Part shown: positions 1 to 8,622 of the stretch, in pieces
Layout: every line of letters starts with the position of its first letter
Numbering within the stretch: the first letter of the stretch is position 1
DNA from: Halovenus salina
Lineage (GTDB): Archaea > Halobacteriota > Halobacteria > Halobacteriales > Haloarculaceae
Direction: 5' to 3'
Assembly (NCBI RefSeq): GCF_026410925.1
Contig: NZ_CP112972.1
Coordinates: 2,852,001-2,916,000, forward strand
Length of the DNA stretch: 64,000 nucleotides
Made by a program: the position numbers and the translations under genes
The notes under the pieces: generated by a model
Database searches by the model: none
The model's input: the letters and a program-made list of their open reading frames with translations, nothing else
What the model was told of the DNA's origin: nothing

Positions 1-679
1 GAGCCGCTGCGAGTCGTGCGCCGAGCATCGCAGTCGCCCCCGGACTCGGGCCCCGCATCGGAATCAACACGTGGTCGTCACTGCTGGTCGTCTCATAGAG
101 GTACTGTGCGCGCTGTTCGTAGAAGTACCGCCGCCAGCCTACGAATCCCACTGCGACAATTGTGCTACTGAGTGCGGCACTGAACACGAAAAAGAGCGGA
201 TGTGGAACGCGGGTGTGAACAAAAAGCGTCACGAGCGCCATCGCGAACGCCGAGGGTTGTTCGACCCCGAACAGCCACGTCACGAGGCCAGTGATGAAGA
301 TTGTCAGCGCCGCGGCGGTGGCGTTCACCTCCCCTGTGGGTGTTGTATACAGCAGGCGACTCGTTACCTCCACAGCGAGCCAGCCACAGGTGGCACCCGC
401 AGTGAGCCCACCCACGAACCGCAGCGGCGACGCGTACCGTCCCTGGGGGTTGGCAAACAGGGTGTACGCCCCAGACGCCAGGGGTGGATACACCAGAAAG
501 GAGAGTGCCCCCACCCTGTTCGAGAGTACCGTCACGAGTGCGACGAGTACGGGAACGACGAACAGAATCGAGAGGTGGACGACCGTATTCGTCTGTTCCA
601 GCCAGCGCCGGAGGTCGCGGGACTCGCGGTGCTGGGCCTGTCGCGCCCGGCGGAGAACTGCCTGTAAACGCGGTCCCAT
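1..679 (-). CDS. HPP family integral membrane protein, C-terminus beyond window edge
   Basis: The reading frame opens at an ATG at 679 and runs open to the first base, so only about 226 N-terminal residues are present. After a basic, Arg-rich head (about 30 residues) come several hydrophobic segments separated by short loops, including a Y-P-P-L-A-S-G-A-Y-T-L-F motif that resembles HPP-family membrane proteins. After the last membrane segment a soluble part begins (around residue 195); haloarchaeal HPP proteins often carry a C-terminal universal-stress domain, but that part is outside the window. Function of HPP proteins is poorly defined; transport of small ions has been proposed for plastid relatives. 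Family call from recall of the motif, not from a search. Confidence 0.6.
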   Translation of the reverse strand, partial: MGPRLQAVLRRARQAQHRESRDLRRWLEQTNTVVHLSILFVVPVLVALVTVLSNRVGALSFLVYPPLASGAYTLFANPQGRYASPLRFVGGLTAGATCGWLAVEVTSRLLYTTPTGEVNATAAALTIFITGLVTWLFGVEQPSAFAMALVTLFVHTRVPHPLFFVFSAALSSTIVAVGFVGWRRYFYEQRAQYLYETTSSDDHVLIPMRGPSPGATAMLGARLAAA

Positions 680-735
680 CACTTCCGTTCAGGTGAGCAG
701 AATGATAAAACCTTCTGGGTAGCCACGGGACAGCC

Positions 736-1989
736 TCAGAAATCACGCAGCCGAGACTGAATCCCCGCGACCAGTTCGGATTTGCGCCGGAGCGTCCCGA
801 GGGAGACTGGCAGCTGTGGAGCCAGCGTTCCGACGGCGTCATGGAACGTCTCGGCGGTCGCGGGGTCGGACTCGAAGGCGTGGCGCACCCCCTCGCGGAT
901 CTGCCAGACACCGACCGGTGCCCAGTAGGCGTCGCTGGCGTGACGAATCACCAGGCTGGTGGCCTGGCGGTCAATCTCTTCGAGATGTTCGAGCACCGCC
1001 AGCCGCGAGGCGTGGTACGCGCCGGCTGTTTCATCGACGTAGCCGGTCCGTCCCTCGTAGCTCTCGTAATCCGCCGCGAGGTAGTAGTCGCCCTCTGGGT
1101 TGGGATTCCAGATGCTGCCCGGCGCTTTCAGCTCGACCAGCTCGAACTCCCCGTTGCCCGGCGCGAGAATCACCCAGTACTGGTTGCCGATGTACTCGTT
1201 GTAGTAGACCTGCACCTCATCGATACTCGAGGCGTTGCGAAGCGAGCCACGCAGGTACTGTCCGACAGTGTCGTCGACGGCGGTAATCGACCACCGGGTC
1301 GGGACGAGCCGGCGGTTGTGGCTCTGCCCGAGCGCGCCCGCCGAGAGAATCGTGTTGATGTCGTAGACGTCGAACCCGCGCCGGTAGAGATAGGTCATCG
1401 CCCCCTCCGCGGCCCAATCGTCGTCGGCCAGGGTCTTCTGGACCGGGCGCGGGACGGACGGGTTCTCGGCGAGCGTGGCGTCGGTCGCCGTCGCCCGAGG
1501 CCCTGTCGGAGTCGAGATGTCGTCGAGCGAGAGGTCGACCTCGGGCGCGCTGTCGAGACCAACCTCGACGTCGACAGGCTGGTCGGCGATAGCGACCTCG
1601 CGCTGGACGCCGACGAAGCCGTCCCACACGTCTTCGACGTTCACTTGAGCCGACCGCGTGGAGTTGAGCAGTCCGGTCCGGCGCTGGAGCACGTCGTCGA
1701 TAGCCAGCCCCTGCTGGTACCACTCCCCGCTGGTGGCGTATCGCGTGGCGTCTGCCTCGTGGTCCATCGGCGATAGAAGTCCCGTCGACACGTCGGGGTA
1801 GTTCGACCGGCCGACGAAAATCTCTGGCGCGGTCGACCCGTAGAGTGAATCGCCCTGTACCACCTGCTCGAACTGGCGCTCGACGTCGTCGAGGTGGTCG
1901 GTAATCTCGTAGGACTTCTCGCGGGCGAGACGGCGACGCCTGGCGTCCTCATCGCGCTCAAACTCGTCGATAAACTCCTCCAGACGCAT
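736..1989 (-). CDS. nreA: NreA-type archaeal DNA repair protein
   Basis: 417 residues, matching full-length archaeal Nre proteins, which take part in DNA-damage repair together with the PCNA clamp. The N-terminal half holds the F-V-G-R-x-N-Y-P-x-V-x-x-G block typical of Nre proteins and the central part the L-Y-R-R-G-F-D-V-Y-D-I-N and R-x-x-V-P-T-R-W-S-I-T-A-V-D-D blocks. The protein ends in Q-S-R-L-R-D-F at residues 411-417, which fits a C-terminal PCNA-interacting (PIP) motif with one aromatic. No N-terminal zinc-ribbon Cys cluster is seen. It stands alone: the upstream neighbour is divergent and the downstream HPP gene starts 57 bases beyond its stop. Start at 1989 is the first ATG and gives the expected N-terminus. 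Confidence 0.9.
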   Translation of the reverse strand: MRLEEFIDEFERDEDARRRRLAREKSYEITDHLDDVERQFEQVVQGDSLYGSTAPEIFVGRSNYPDVSTGLLSPMDHEADATRYATSGEWYQQGLAIDDVLQRRTGLLNSTRSAQVNVEDVWDGFVGVQREVAIADQPVDVEVGLDSAPEVDLSLDDISTPTGPRATATDATLAENPSVPRPVQKTLADDDWAAEGAMTYLYRRGFDVYDINTILSAGALGQSHNRRLVPTRWSITAVDDTVGQYLRGSLRNASSIDEVQVYYNEYIGNQYWVILAPGNGEFELVELKAPGSIWNPNPEGDYYLAADYESYEGRTGYVDETAGAYHASRLAVLEHLEEIDRQATSLVIRHASDAYWAPVGVWQIREGVRHAFESDPATAETFHDAVGTLAPQLPVSLGTLRRKSELVAGIQSRLRDF

Positions 1990-2124
1990 CTACCTCGGGG
2001 TTGGACGGTCGGCGGTATGAATCTATTGTCGCCGCGGGCCGGGACCGGTTCGACCCCCGCATTCCGGCCCGTACAACAGTCTGGTAGCCGCCAATCTGCG
2101 TATCGCTCACGTGTGAAACTGAGT

Positions 2125-2134
2125 CATATATTTA
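2125..2134 (+). promoter_or_regulatory. Probable TATA box upstream of the exported 5'-nucleotidase-like gene
   Basis: AT-rich catatattta in an otherwise GC-rich stretch. Transcription would start near 2152-2156, giving a leader of about 45-50 nt to the ATG at 2202, which agrees with that start having a Shine-Dalgarno sequence. Confidence 0.4.
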
Positions 2135-2201
2135 GATTGGGTGGAATATGTATAGAGAAACATCAAGGTATATGTGCCATCTGGCGCTGGTCGGAGATGT
2201 A

Positions 2202-4415
2202 ATGTGGGCTCACAGCTTGCCGGCCGAGACGAATCGAGAGACGAGGAGCTACGTGATGATTCTCGCCGGGGTCGTCCTGGCGGCGCTGTTGCTTGCTGTC
2301 TCCGGGACTGCTGCCGCCGGAGGCAGTCCGGTCGCAGAGGTAAATGGGTCTGTCGGCCCTGACGACGGGACGAACCTCACGATTATCCAGTACAACGATA
2401 TCCAGACGGCGATGGCAGACAACGAATCGATGGCGCGGCTGGTCGGCGCAATCAACGACCGCAAGGCTGCGCTCGACAATCCCACGCTCGTCGTCGGCGG
2501 TGGCGACGAGGTGAGTCCGAGTTCGCTGTCGGCGGTCTCGGAGTGGCGGGTCCCGATCGACGCGCTGAACGTCCTGAATCCGGCCGCAGAGGGGCTCGGA
2601 AACCACGACCTCGACTACGGCTTCGACCCTGTTGCGAACTTCAGTGCGGAGTCTGAGTTCCCGTGGCTCGTCGCGAACATTCAGGCCGAGGACGGCGGCA
2701 ACGTTCCGGGAACCCAGAACTACACCATGGTTGAACGTGGCGGCGTCACAATCGGGATTCTCGGACTCGTCGACGACGCAATCGACCCGAAAACGGCCGT
2801 CGACTTCGAGGAAGAAGGCTACCAGGTCACTGACTGGTCAGCCGCCGGGAGGCAGGTCGCGGCGACACTCAAAGAGGAGGAGAACGCCGACGTTGTCGTT
2901 GCACTCACACACACCGGCGTCCTCGAGTCCAAAGAGATTGCAAACAACACCGAGAACATCGATGCCATCGTCACCGGTGACGACGAAGTGCTCTACGAGC
3001 CACAGGTGACATCCGGCACCGTCATCGTCGAAGCGGGCGGCGAAGCAACCCACCTCGGTGAGGTCAACCTCTCTGTCGACGACGGTGCCGTCGGCTTCAA
3101 CGACGGCAGGCTGTACGACCTCGGTGCGGGCGACTGGTCGATGAACGAGACCGCAGACGAGGTCGTCCAGGCTGGCCGCACCGAAGACCTCGCACAGGTC
3201 GCCGGTGAAGCAACGGAGTCGCTCGACTCGACCTTTGGCAACTACGCTGATGACACCGGCTGGGGGCGGGTTATCGGAGACGCCTTTCTTGCACAGACCG
3301 GTGCCGACGTGGCGATGACCAACGCCGGCGGCATCCGCGGCAACTTCATGATCGAGGCGGGCGAACTCACCTACGACGACATCTACACCTCGCTGCCGTT
3401 CGGGAACACGCTCGTGACCAAAGCGATGACCGGACAGCAGATTGTCGACTACCTCTCCCGGACTGCTGCTCCCTTCGATAACGACTTTGGCGTCCAGCCG
3501 GAGCTCCAGGTCGGTGGTCTCACCTACGAGGTCGTCGACCGCCCCGACCCCGAGCAGACGGTGAAAGACGTCTACGTCCAGGGCGAACCAATCGACCTGC
3601 GAGAGACCTACGAGGTCGCGGTCAACTCCTACATGGCTGGCGGCCCCATGCTCTCGGAGATGGAGACCGTCGATGAGGACCTCACACTGTACGGTACTGC
3701 GGTCGTCAACTACGTCGAAGGGCAGGGAACGATAACCACACCCGAGGAGGATCGCATCCGGCGGACGACCCGCATGCTCGGCGAACCCGACATCTCGCTC
3801 GACGGTGACATGGCGACACTCGAATACCAGGTCCCTGACGCTGTCGCCTCCATCGAGGCATCGTCGTTCACTCTGCTGAACGAAAGTACCGGACAGCTCG
3901 CTGTCGAGTCCATCGAACTCGACGGAGACACGCTCCGGCTGTCGGCCAACCAGGAGGAGCTGGTGTCGCTCTCCGAGCACAGCGACACCGTCGAACTGTA
4001 CGGCACGTACAACGACTCGGTGATAGACGACCAGCGAAACGGCTTCGACACCTCACGGCTGAACGGTGACGCCACAATCTCCGAGGCGACGCTTCTCGAA
4101 AACGAACTCGCGGACGTTCGGGCGACGCTCGAATCGCTCGAAGAAGACCTTGTCCAGAAAAACGAGGAGATCGCAGACCTCGAATCCCAGCTCAGTGACC
4201 GGGAAACAGAAATCAGCGACCTCGAATCCCAGCTCGACGAGAAAGACGAGCGCATCGCGGACCTCGAATCACAACTCGACGAGAAGGACGAGCAGATCGC
4301 TGACCTCGAAAGTGACAGCTCCGAGGCTGATTCGGACGGTCCCGGCTTCACACCAGTGGTTGCGGTGCTTGCAGTCCTCGGCGCTGCGTTGCTGGCCGTT
4401 CGTCGCCGTGAGTAG
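2202..4415 (+). CDS. Exported 5'-nucleotidase/metallophosphatase homologue with coiled-coil stalk and PGF-CTERM tail
   Basis: 737 residues from the ATG at 2202, chosen because GGAG lies 5 nt upstream; an ATG at 2148 in the same frame would only lengthen the positive region of the signal peptide. Layout: Sec signal (hydrophobic about residues 18-38), calcineurin-like phosphatase domain with G-N-H-D and A-L-T-H motifs, a 5'-nucleotidase C-terminal domain (N-A-G-G-I-R-G, L-P-F-G-N-T-L), an Ig-like region, then a heptad-rich coiled coil made of repeats of about 14 residues (I-A-D-L-E-S-Q-L-D-E-K-D-E-R), and finally P-G-F, a hydrophobic helix and R-R-R, a PGF-CTERM sorting signal for archaeosortase. 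Two usual metal-ligand sites are altered: the N-D-x-H-G motif reads N-D-I-Q-T and the G-H-x-H motif reads G-D-D-E. It may be a cell-surface nucleotidase or a derived binding protein. Confidence 0.85.
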   Translation: MWAHSLPAETNRETRSYVMILAGVVLAALLLAVSGTAAAGGSPVAEVNGSVGPDDGTNLTIIQYNDIQTAMADNESMARLVGAINDRKAALDNPTLVVGGGDEVSPSSLSAVSEWRVPIDALNVLNPAAEGLGNHDLDYGFDPVANFSAESEFPWLVANIQAEDGGNVPGTQNYTMVERGGVTIGILGLVDDAIDPKTAVDFEEEGYQVTDWSAAGRQVAATLKEEENADVVVALTHTGVLESKEIANNTENIDAIVTGDDEVLYEPQVTSGTVIVEAGGEATHLGEVNLSVDDGAVGFNDGRLYDLGAGDWSMNETADEVVQAGRTEDLAQVAGEATESLDSTFGNYADDTGWGRVIGDAFLAQTGADVAMTNAGGIRGNFMIEAGELTYDDIYTSLPFGNTLVTKAMTGQQIVDYLSRTAAPFDNDFGVQPELQVGGLTYEVVDRPDPEQTVKDVYVQGEPIDLRETYEVAVNSYMAGGPMLSEMETVDEDLTLYGTAVVNYVEGQGTITTPEEDRIRRTTRMLGEPDISLDGDMATLEYQVPDAVASIEASSFTLLNESTGQLAVESIELDGDTLRLSANQEELVSLSEHSDTVELYGTYNDSVIDDQRNGFDTSRLNGDATISEATLLENELADVRATLESLEEDLVQKNEEIADLESQLSDRETEISDLESQLDEKDERIADLESQLDEKDEQIADLESDSSEADSDGPGFTPVVAVLAVLGAALLAVRRRE

Positions 4416-4493
4416 CGACTGCGAGACTCGGACATCCGTTGGCCGCCGCGATTGCTAGACCTATACAGTACTGGGCTACGTTGTTCCGGGCGT

Positions 4494-5945
4494 ATGAGCT
4501 ACGAAGGTCCGACCAGCCTGTACATCGATGGCGAGTGGACGAACGCTGCGGGCGACGAGGAACTCGAATCCGTCGACCCGGCGACAGAAGACCACTACGC
4601 GACGGTCGCGGCGGCGACGGCCGAGGATGTCGACACGGCCGTCGAGGCGGCTCGCGAGGCCGTCGCGGCCGGCAGCGAGTGGCGGACGATGGCACCCGGC
4701 AAACGTGCGTCGATGCTCCATGATTTTGCCGACGCACTGGAGTCCTGGCGCGATGAGATTACGCTCGCCGAGGCACGCGACAATGGCAAGACACAGTTCG
4801 AGGCAAAACTCGAACACGGGATGGTAATCGACACGCTCCGGTACTACGCCGGTTGGGCAGACAAAGTCGAGGGGAGCCAGATTCCCGTCGAAGGCAACCG
4901 CATCGACTACACGCTACGCGAGCCTGTCGGCGTCACGGGCCACATCGTCCCGTGGAATTACCCCTTCCAGCTTGCCGGCCGTTCGATTGCGCCGGCACTC
5001 GCCTGTGGGAACAGTCTCGTCGTGAAACCGTCCAGCCAGACGCCGCTGTCGGCGCTGTACTACGCCAAAGCCGCTGAGGAAGCCGGCCTCCCGGACGGCG
5101 TCATCAACGTTCTCCCCGGCCGTGGAAGCGTCGCCGGCAACGCGCTTGCAGAACACGACGATGTCGACCACCTCACGTTCACCGGCAGCACCGAAATCGG
5201 GACCGAAATCGGGGCCACAGCCGGCGAGCAGGTCACCAACGTCACGCTCGAACTCGGCGGCAAGGGACCGCAGGTGGTCTTCCCAGACGCCGACCTCGGC
5301 GCGGCCGCACAGGGTGTTCGCTACGGCATCTTCATGAACTGCGGACAGATGTGTTGGGCCGGCTCCCGGCTGGTCGTCCACGAGGATGTTCACGACGACC
5401 TCGTTGAGATGGTCGTCGACCAGGCAGACTCTATCCCGCTGGGTGACGGTATCACCGACAACGCACAGATGGGGCCGATGGTCAGCGAGTCCCAGCGCGA
5501 GGAAGTGCTCGACTACATCGAGACGGGCAAAGAGGAGGGCGCGACCGTCGCCACCGGCGGCGGCGTCCCCGAGGACAAAGACGAGGGCTACTTCGTCGAG
5601 CCGACGGTGTTCACCGACGTGACCAACGACATGACCATCGCCCGCGAGGAGATTTTCGGGCCGGTGCTGTCGGTCATCGAGGTCAGCGACGAGGAAGAGG
5701 CCCTCGAAGTCGCTAACGACTCGCCGTTTGGCCTGATGTCGTGTGTCTGGACGAACGACCTCTCGCGCGCTCACGAGTTCGCGCGCGACCTCGAATACGG
5801 AATGGTCAACGTCAACGAGACGCCGAACACCTTCCCACAGACACCCTTCGGCGGCGTCAAAGAGAGCGGCACCGGCCGCGAACAGGGCAAATACGCCATC
5901 GAGGAGTACACCCGCGTCAAAAACGTCAACATCAACCTCGGATAG
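4494..5945 (+). CDS. NAD(P)-dependent aldehyde dehydrogenase (betaine-aldehyde type)
   Basis: 483 residues from the ATG at 4494, the usual length of the ALDH superfamily; the frame is open 14 codons further upstream but without a better start. It oxidises an aldehyde to the acid in the cytoplasm. Visible hallmarks: P-W-N-Y-P-F in the Rossmann region, K-P-S-x-Q-T-P, the F-T-G-S-T-E-I-G loop, the general base Glu in L-E-L-G-G-K, and the nucleophilic Cys in G-Q-M-C-W-A-G. The C-terminal P-F-G-G-V-K-E-S-G-x-G-R-E block points to the betaine/gamma-aminobutyraldehyde group, but substrate cannot be settled from sequence alone. It follows the nucleotidase gene by about 80 bases and is likely transcribed separately. 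Confidence 0.9.
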   Translation: MSYEGPTSLYIDGEWTNAAGDEELESVDPATEDHYATVAAATAEDVDTAVEAAREAVAAGSEWRTMAPGKRASMLHDFADALESWRDEITLAEARDNGKTQFEAKLEHGMVIDTLRYYAGWADKVEGSQIPVEGNRIDYTLREPVGVTGHIVPWNYPFQLAGRSIAPALACGNSLVVKPSSQTPLSALYYAKAAEEAGLPDGVINVLPGRGSVAGNALAEHDDVDHLTFTGSTEIGTEIGATAGEQVTNVTLELGGKGPQVVFPDADLGAAAQGVRYGIFMNCGQMCWAGSRLVVHEDVHDDLVEMVVDQADSIPLGDGITDNAQMGPMVSESQREEVLDYIETGKEEGATVATGGGVPEDKDEGYFVEPTVFTDVTNDMTIAREEIFGPVLSVIEVSDEEEALEVANDSPFGLMSCVWTNDLSRAHEFARDLEYGMVNVNETPNTFPQTPFGGVKESGTGREQGKYAIEEYTRVKNVNINLG

Positions 5946-6020
5946 CTCTCCCTATTGCGTTCTGTTGGTGATTGCAGCGCAAAAAAAGCGTGTGCTGGCG
6001 ACAGCCGCTCGCTTCAGCGG

Positions 6021-6155
6021 CTACTCGTCGTCTTCGTCCCCGCCGTCGGTGACGAGTTCTGCGTCTGCGCTCGCCTCGTCGTTCAGAAACTCGGGGTCGG
6101 ACTCCTGTTCGGTCTCTTCGCTATCGTCGGCGCGGTATGAGTATCCATGACACAT
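6021..6155 (-). CDS. Small acidic protein, 44 residues
   Basis: An ATG at 6155 opens a 44-codon frame beginning M-C-H-G-Y-S-Y-R. Of the following residues about half are Asp or Glu, the typical composition of a translated haloarchaeal protein, and the frame ends in E-D-D-E. No domain is recognised and there is no membrane segment. It lies tail-to-tail with the aldehyde dehydrogenase. The acidic bias and third-position GC support a real gene; function unknown. Confidence 0.55.
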   Translation of the reverse strand: MCHGYSYRADDSEETEQESDPEFLNDEASADAELVTDGGDEDDE

Positions 6156-6294
6156 AGTTCACTGTAGCATACGACTGGACACATTTGAAAGCTTCGCCGG
6201 CGTACCGCCGGTTCGTCGCCATTTCACGGCCGCTACGTACTATTGTGCCAGAACAGGAGAGGGAAACAGACGGCGCTGACAGACACGTGAGAGG

Positions 6295-6495
6295 TCACAT
6301 GTACACGTCGTAGAGCCACTTCACGCCGAAATAACAGAACCACGTCATGTAGATTGTCAGGATTACCAGCCAGACAGAGAATTTCACCATGGGGGTCGGG
6401 TAGACGACGTACGCGAACACGAGGAGGAGCGCAGTCGCGAGCAGGGCCAGCCCGTCAAGATGGTCGATAGACGGCGCTTCCATCGACAATTCCAT
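6295..6495 (-). CDS. Small membrane protein, two transmembrane segments
   Basis: 66 residues from the ATG at 6495 (an in-frame ATG at 6483 would remove four residues). A short acidic head is followed by two hydrophobic segments, about residues 16-32 and 39-58, the second rich in Trp, Tyr and Phe. A longer frame in the same phase upstream is Arg-rich and antisense to the neighbouring thioredoxin gene, so I did not use it. The gene is divergent from tlpA, and the two would share the 100-base intergenic region. No family recognised. Confidence 0.6.
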   Translation of the reverse strand: MELSMEAPSIDHLDGLALLATALLLVFAYVVYPTPMVKFSVWLVILTIYMTWFCYFGVKWLYDVYM

Positions 6496-6559
6496 GCGTT
6501 CCTGTTGTCGTTGCGGGGGTATCAATGGCGCGATTTCTCCTCGGCTCGAACGAAGCAGA

Positions 6560-6564
6560 TTTAA
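6560..6564 (+). promoter_or_regulatory. Probable TATA box for the TlpA-CcdA operon
   Basis: TTTAA core in gatttaac, 33 bases before the ATG at 6597; implies a start site about 8-10 bases ahead of the start codon. Confidence 0.35.
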
Positions 6565-6596
6565 CCGCACGACGGCAATCTCACAAATGATACAGT

Positions 6597-7124
6597 ATGC
6601 GTCGTCGCGAAGCACTCGCCGGACTGGGCGCGCTCGGGGTGTTCGGCGGCGGTGCAGCCGTCGCCTTCGGCGGATTCGACTTCTCTGGAAGCGAAGACGA
6701 AATCGAGGCGGTCGAACTCCCGCGCTTCGATGCGCCGGGGAGCAGCGCCGGCACAGAGACTGTTCCAGAGCAGGGACAGGTGACCTACGTGACGATGTTC
6801 GCGACGTGGTGTCGGACCTGTCGCCGCGAGATGGACCAGCTCGACGAAGCCGCCAGCAGCGTCTCAGATGACGTCCAGTTTCTCTCGGTGACAAACGAGC
6901 CAATCGGCGAGACGATACAGCCTGCGGATGTCGTCGACTGGTGGGAAGAGCACGACGGCAACTGGCCGGTCGCCCACGACGAGGACCTCGAACTGACACA
7001 GGCACTCGACGCCTCCGGCGTCCCATACTCGGCGGTCATCGACACCGACAACCGCCTGACCTGGGCCGATGGCGGATACAAGGAGTCGTCGACGATTCTC
7101 GACCGCATCGACGAGGTCCGCTAG
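6597..7124 (+). CDS. TlpA/ResA-like thiol-disulfide oxidoreductase, membrane-anchored
   Basis: 175 residues. An Arg-rich head (M-R-R-R-E) and a hydrophobic segment (residues 7-25) form a Tat-type signal or anchor. The thioredoxin fold follows, with the active-site C-x-x-C in A-T-W-C-R-T-C-R-R-E-M near residue 70 and the cis-Pro loop in S-G-V-P-Y-S-A near residue 140. Proteins of this group reduce extracytoplasmic disulfides, for example in apocytochrome c. The ccdA-like gene starts 3 bases after the stop, so the two form an operon in which CcdA would carry electrons across the membrane to this protein. Confidence 0.85.
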   Translation: MRRREALAGLGALGVFGGGAAVAFGGFDFSGSEDEIEAVELPRFDAPGSSAGTETVPEQGQVTYVTMFATWCRTCRREMDQLDEAASSVSDDVQFLSVTNEPIGETIQPADVVDWWEEHDGNWPVAHDEDLELTQALDASGVPYSAVIDTDNRLTWADGGYKESSTILDRIDEVR

Positions 7125-7127
7125 CTC

Positions 7128-7805
7128 ATGTCACTCACCGCAGAGGCCGGCTTCGCGTTCGGCGTCGGGATGACCGCCTTCTTCTCGCCGTGTGTCGTCG
7201 CGCTCCTGCCCGGCTACATCGGCTACTACGTCGCGACCGTCGACGGCGAGAGCGCGCCACTCGTCGGGGCGCTCGCTCGCGGCGGCGCAGCGAGCCTGGG
7301 TGCCGTGGCCGCGTTCGCGGCCCTCTCGGTTGTTGCTCTCGGTGCTGGCGAGCTACTAGAGCAGGCGATTCCGGTGCTCGAAGTGCTCGTCGGCGTCTCG
7401 CTGGTCGTGTTCGGTGGTTTCGTTCTCAGGAAGGGAGCACTCTCGTTTACGATACCGCTCCCAGAGCGACGCGCGGACGTGCTTGGATTCGGTCTCTTCG
7501 GCGTGATGTACGCACTCGCCGCGACCGCCTGTGTGCTCCCGTTGTTTCTGTCGGTCACTGTCCTCTCTTTCGAGTTTTCAGTTGCCGGAACTGCCGTCGT
7601 GTTGGGGTCCTACGCCGCGGGGTTCGCGTTGCTCATGCTCGCGGCGACGGTGATGACGGCGGTCGGTCGCCGGGCACTGCTCGACACCGCGCTCGCGCGG
7701 GCCGGGACGCTGACGAAAGTCGCAGGCGTCGTCCTGATACTCGCCGGATTCGCCCAGCTGGCAATTGCCTACAGCGTCGAGCCGGCAGAGACGATTCCCT
7801 TCTAG
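7128..7805 (+). CDS. ccdA: CcdA/DsbD-type transmembrane thiol-redox transporter
   Basis: 225 residues with six hydrophobic segments, the CcdA size. The two half-repeats carry the paired redox Cys: S-P-C-V-V-A-L-L-P-G-Y near residue 22 and A-T-A-C-V-L-P-L-F-L near residue 135, each with the typical Pro close by. CcdA passes reducing power from cytoplasmic thioredoxin to an extracytoplasmic thioredoxin-like protein; the TlpA-like gene just upstream is the obvious partner. Cytochrome c maturation is the best-known use of such a pair. The end overlaps the converging methyltransferase gene by 4 bases. Confidence 0.88.
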   Translation: MSLTAEAGFAFGVGMTAFFSPCVVALLPGYIGYYVATVDGESAPLVGALARGGAASLGAVAAFAALSVVALGAGELLEQAIPVLEVLVGVSLVVFGGFVLRKGALSFTIPLPERRADVLGFGLFGVMYALAATACVLPLFLSVTVLSFEFSVAGTAVVLGSYAAGFALLMLAATVMTAVGRRALLDTALARAGTLTKVAGVVLILAGFAQLAIAYSVEPAETIPF

Positions 7806-8569
7806 GATTGTGCGACGACGACGAGTCGGTTCGACTCGCGCGTCAGCGGTGACCCATCTAGCCCGCCGTACAGCGACACCGTCGAGAAGCCGACGCGTTC
7901 GAGGAGGCGACGCAACTCAGCGGGGGCGTACAGCCGCAGGTCCCACTCGACCTCGCCGAGATACTCGTAGTCGTCGCCGTCCTGTTCGAAAAGCCCGAGC
8001 GTCGTCTCGATTCGCCCGGTCGAGGGGGTGTACTCGTTCCGCTCGACGTGGAGCGTGCCGTTGTCGAGGCCGGCGTGGGACGCACGGTAGTTGCCCAGCG
8101 TGTAATCCTTGTTCGAGAGTTCCATCACCAGCGCGCCGTCCTCGGCGACGCGCTCGTAGAATCCCTGTGCGACGGCCTCGTTGGTCGCTTCGTCGAAGTA
8201 GCCAAACGCCGTCCACATGTTCGTCACGAGGTCGTAGCTCCCCTCGACGCGGTCAAGCTCGCGCATGTCCCCGATCTCGACGGTCACCGCCTCGGCCACG
8301 TCAGCGTCGGCGGCTCGCTCTCTGGCAGACTCGACGTACGCTGGCGAGATATCGAGCCCGCGGACCGTGAGTCCACGCCGGCCGAACTCGACGGTATGTC
8401 TACCGATGCCACATGCCACGTCGAGTGCCGTCTCTGGGGTAACACCGTGCTCGTTCAGCAGGGCGAGTAGCTGGTCGACTTCCTCGTCAGTGTCCTCGAT
8501 GCGACCCTGCATTGTTCGCTCGAACACCTCGGCGTGTTCGACGAACATCTCCTCTGTCCAATGTGTCAT
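7802..8569 (-). CDS. Class I SAM-dependent methyltransferase
   Basis: 255 residues from the ATG at 8569, which starts M-T-H-W-T-E-E-M; an open extension to 8749 has no supporting features. Motif I reads L-D-V-A-C-G-I-G-R-H-T near residue 47, followed by an acidic motif II (G-L-D-I-S) and E-I-G-D-M-R-E-L, so it binds S-adenosylmethionine. The C-terminal half has an R-L-Y-A-P-A-E-L-x-x-L-L-x-x-x-G-F block common in small-molecule methyltransferases. Substrate unknown. No operon partner: tail-to-tail with ccdA and separated by about 50 bases from the downstream-facing thiQ stop. Confidence 0.82.
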   Translation of the reverse strand: MTHWTEEMFVEHAEVFERTMQGRIEDTDEEVDQLLALLNEHGVTPETALDVACGIGRHTVEFGRRGLTVRGLDISPAYVESARERAADADVAEAVTVEIGDMRELDRVEGSYDLVTNMWTAFGYFDEATNEAVAQGFYERVAEDGALVMELSNKDYTLGNYRASHAGLDNGTLHVERNEYTPSTGRIETTLGLFEQDGDDYEYLGEVEWDLRLYAPAELRRLLERVGFSTVSLYGGLDGSPLTRESNRLVVVAQS

Positions 8570-8622
8570 AGCTGTACGAACGTACAGACGGCATTTGAGC
8601 GTTGTTTTGGTGTGACAACTGT

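Noticed and set aside
2838..3980. 380-residue open frame on the minus strand opposite the 5'-nucleotidase gene
   Set aside because: Runs through conserved phosphatase and nucleotidase blocks on the other strand and has no motif of its own.
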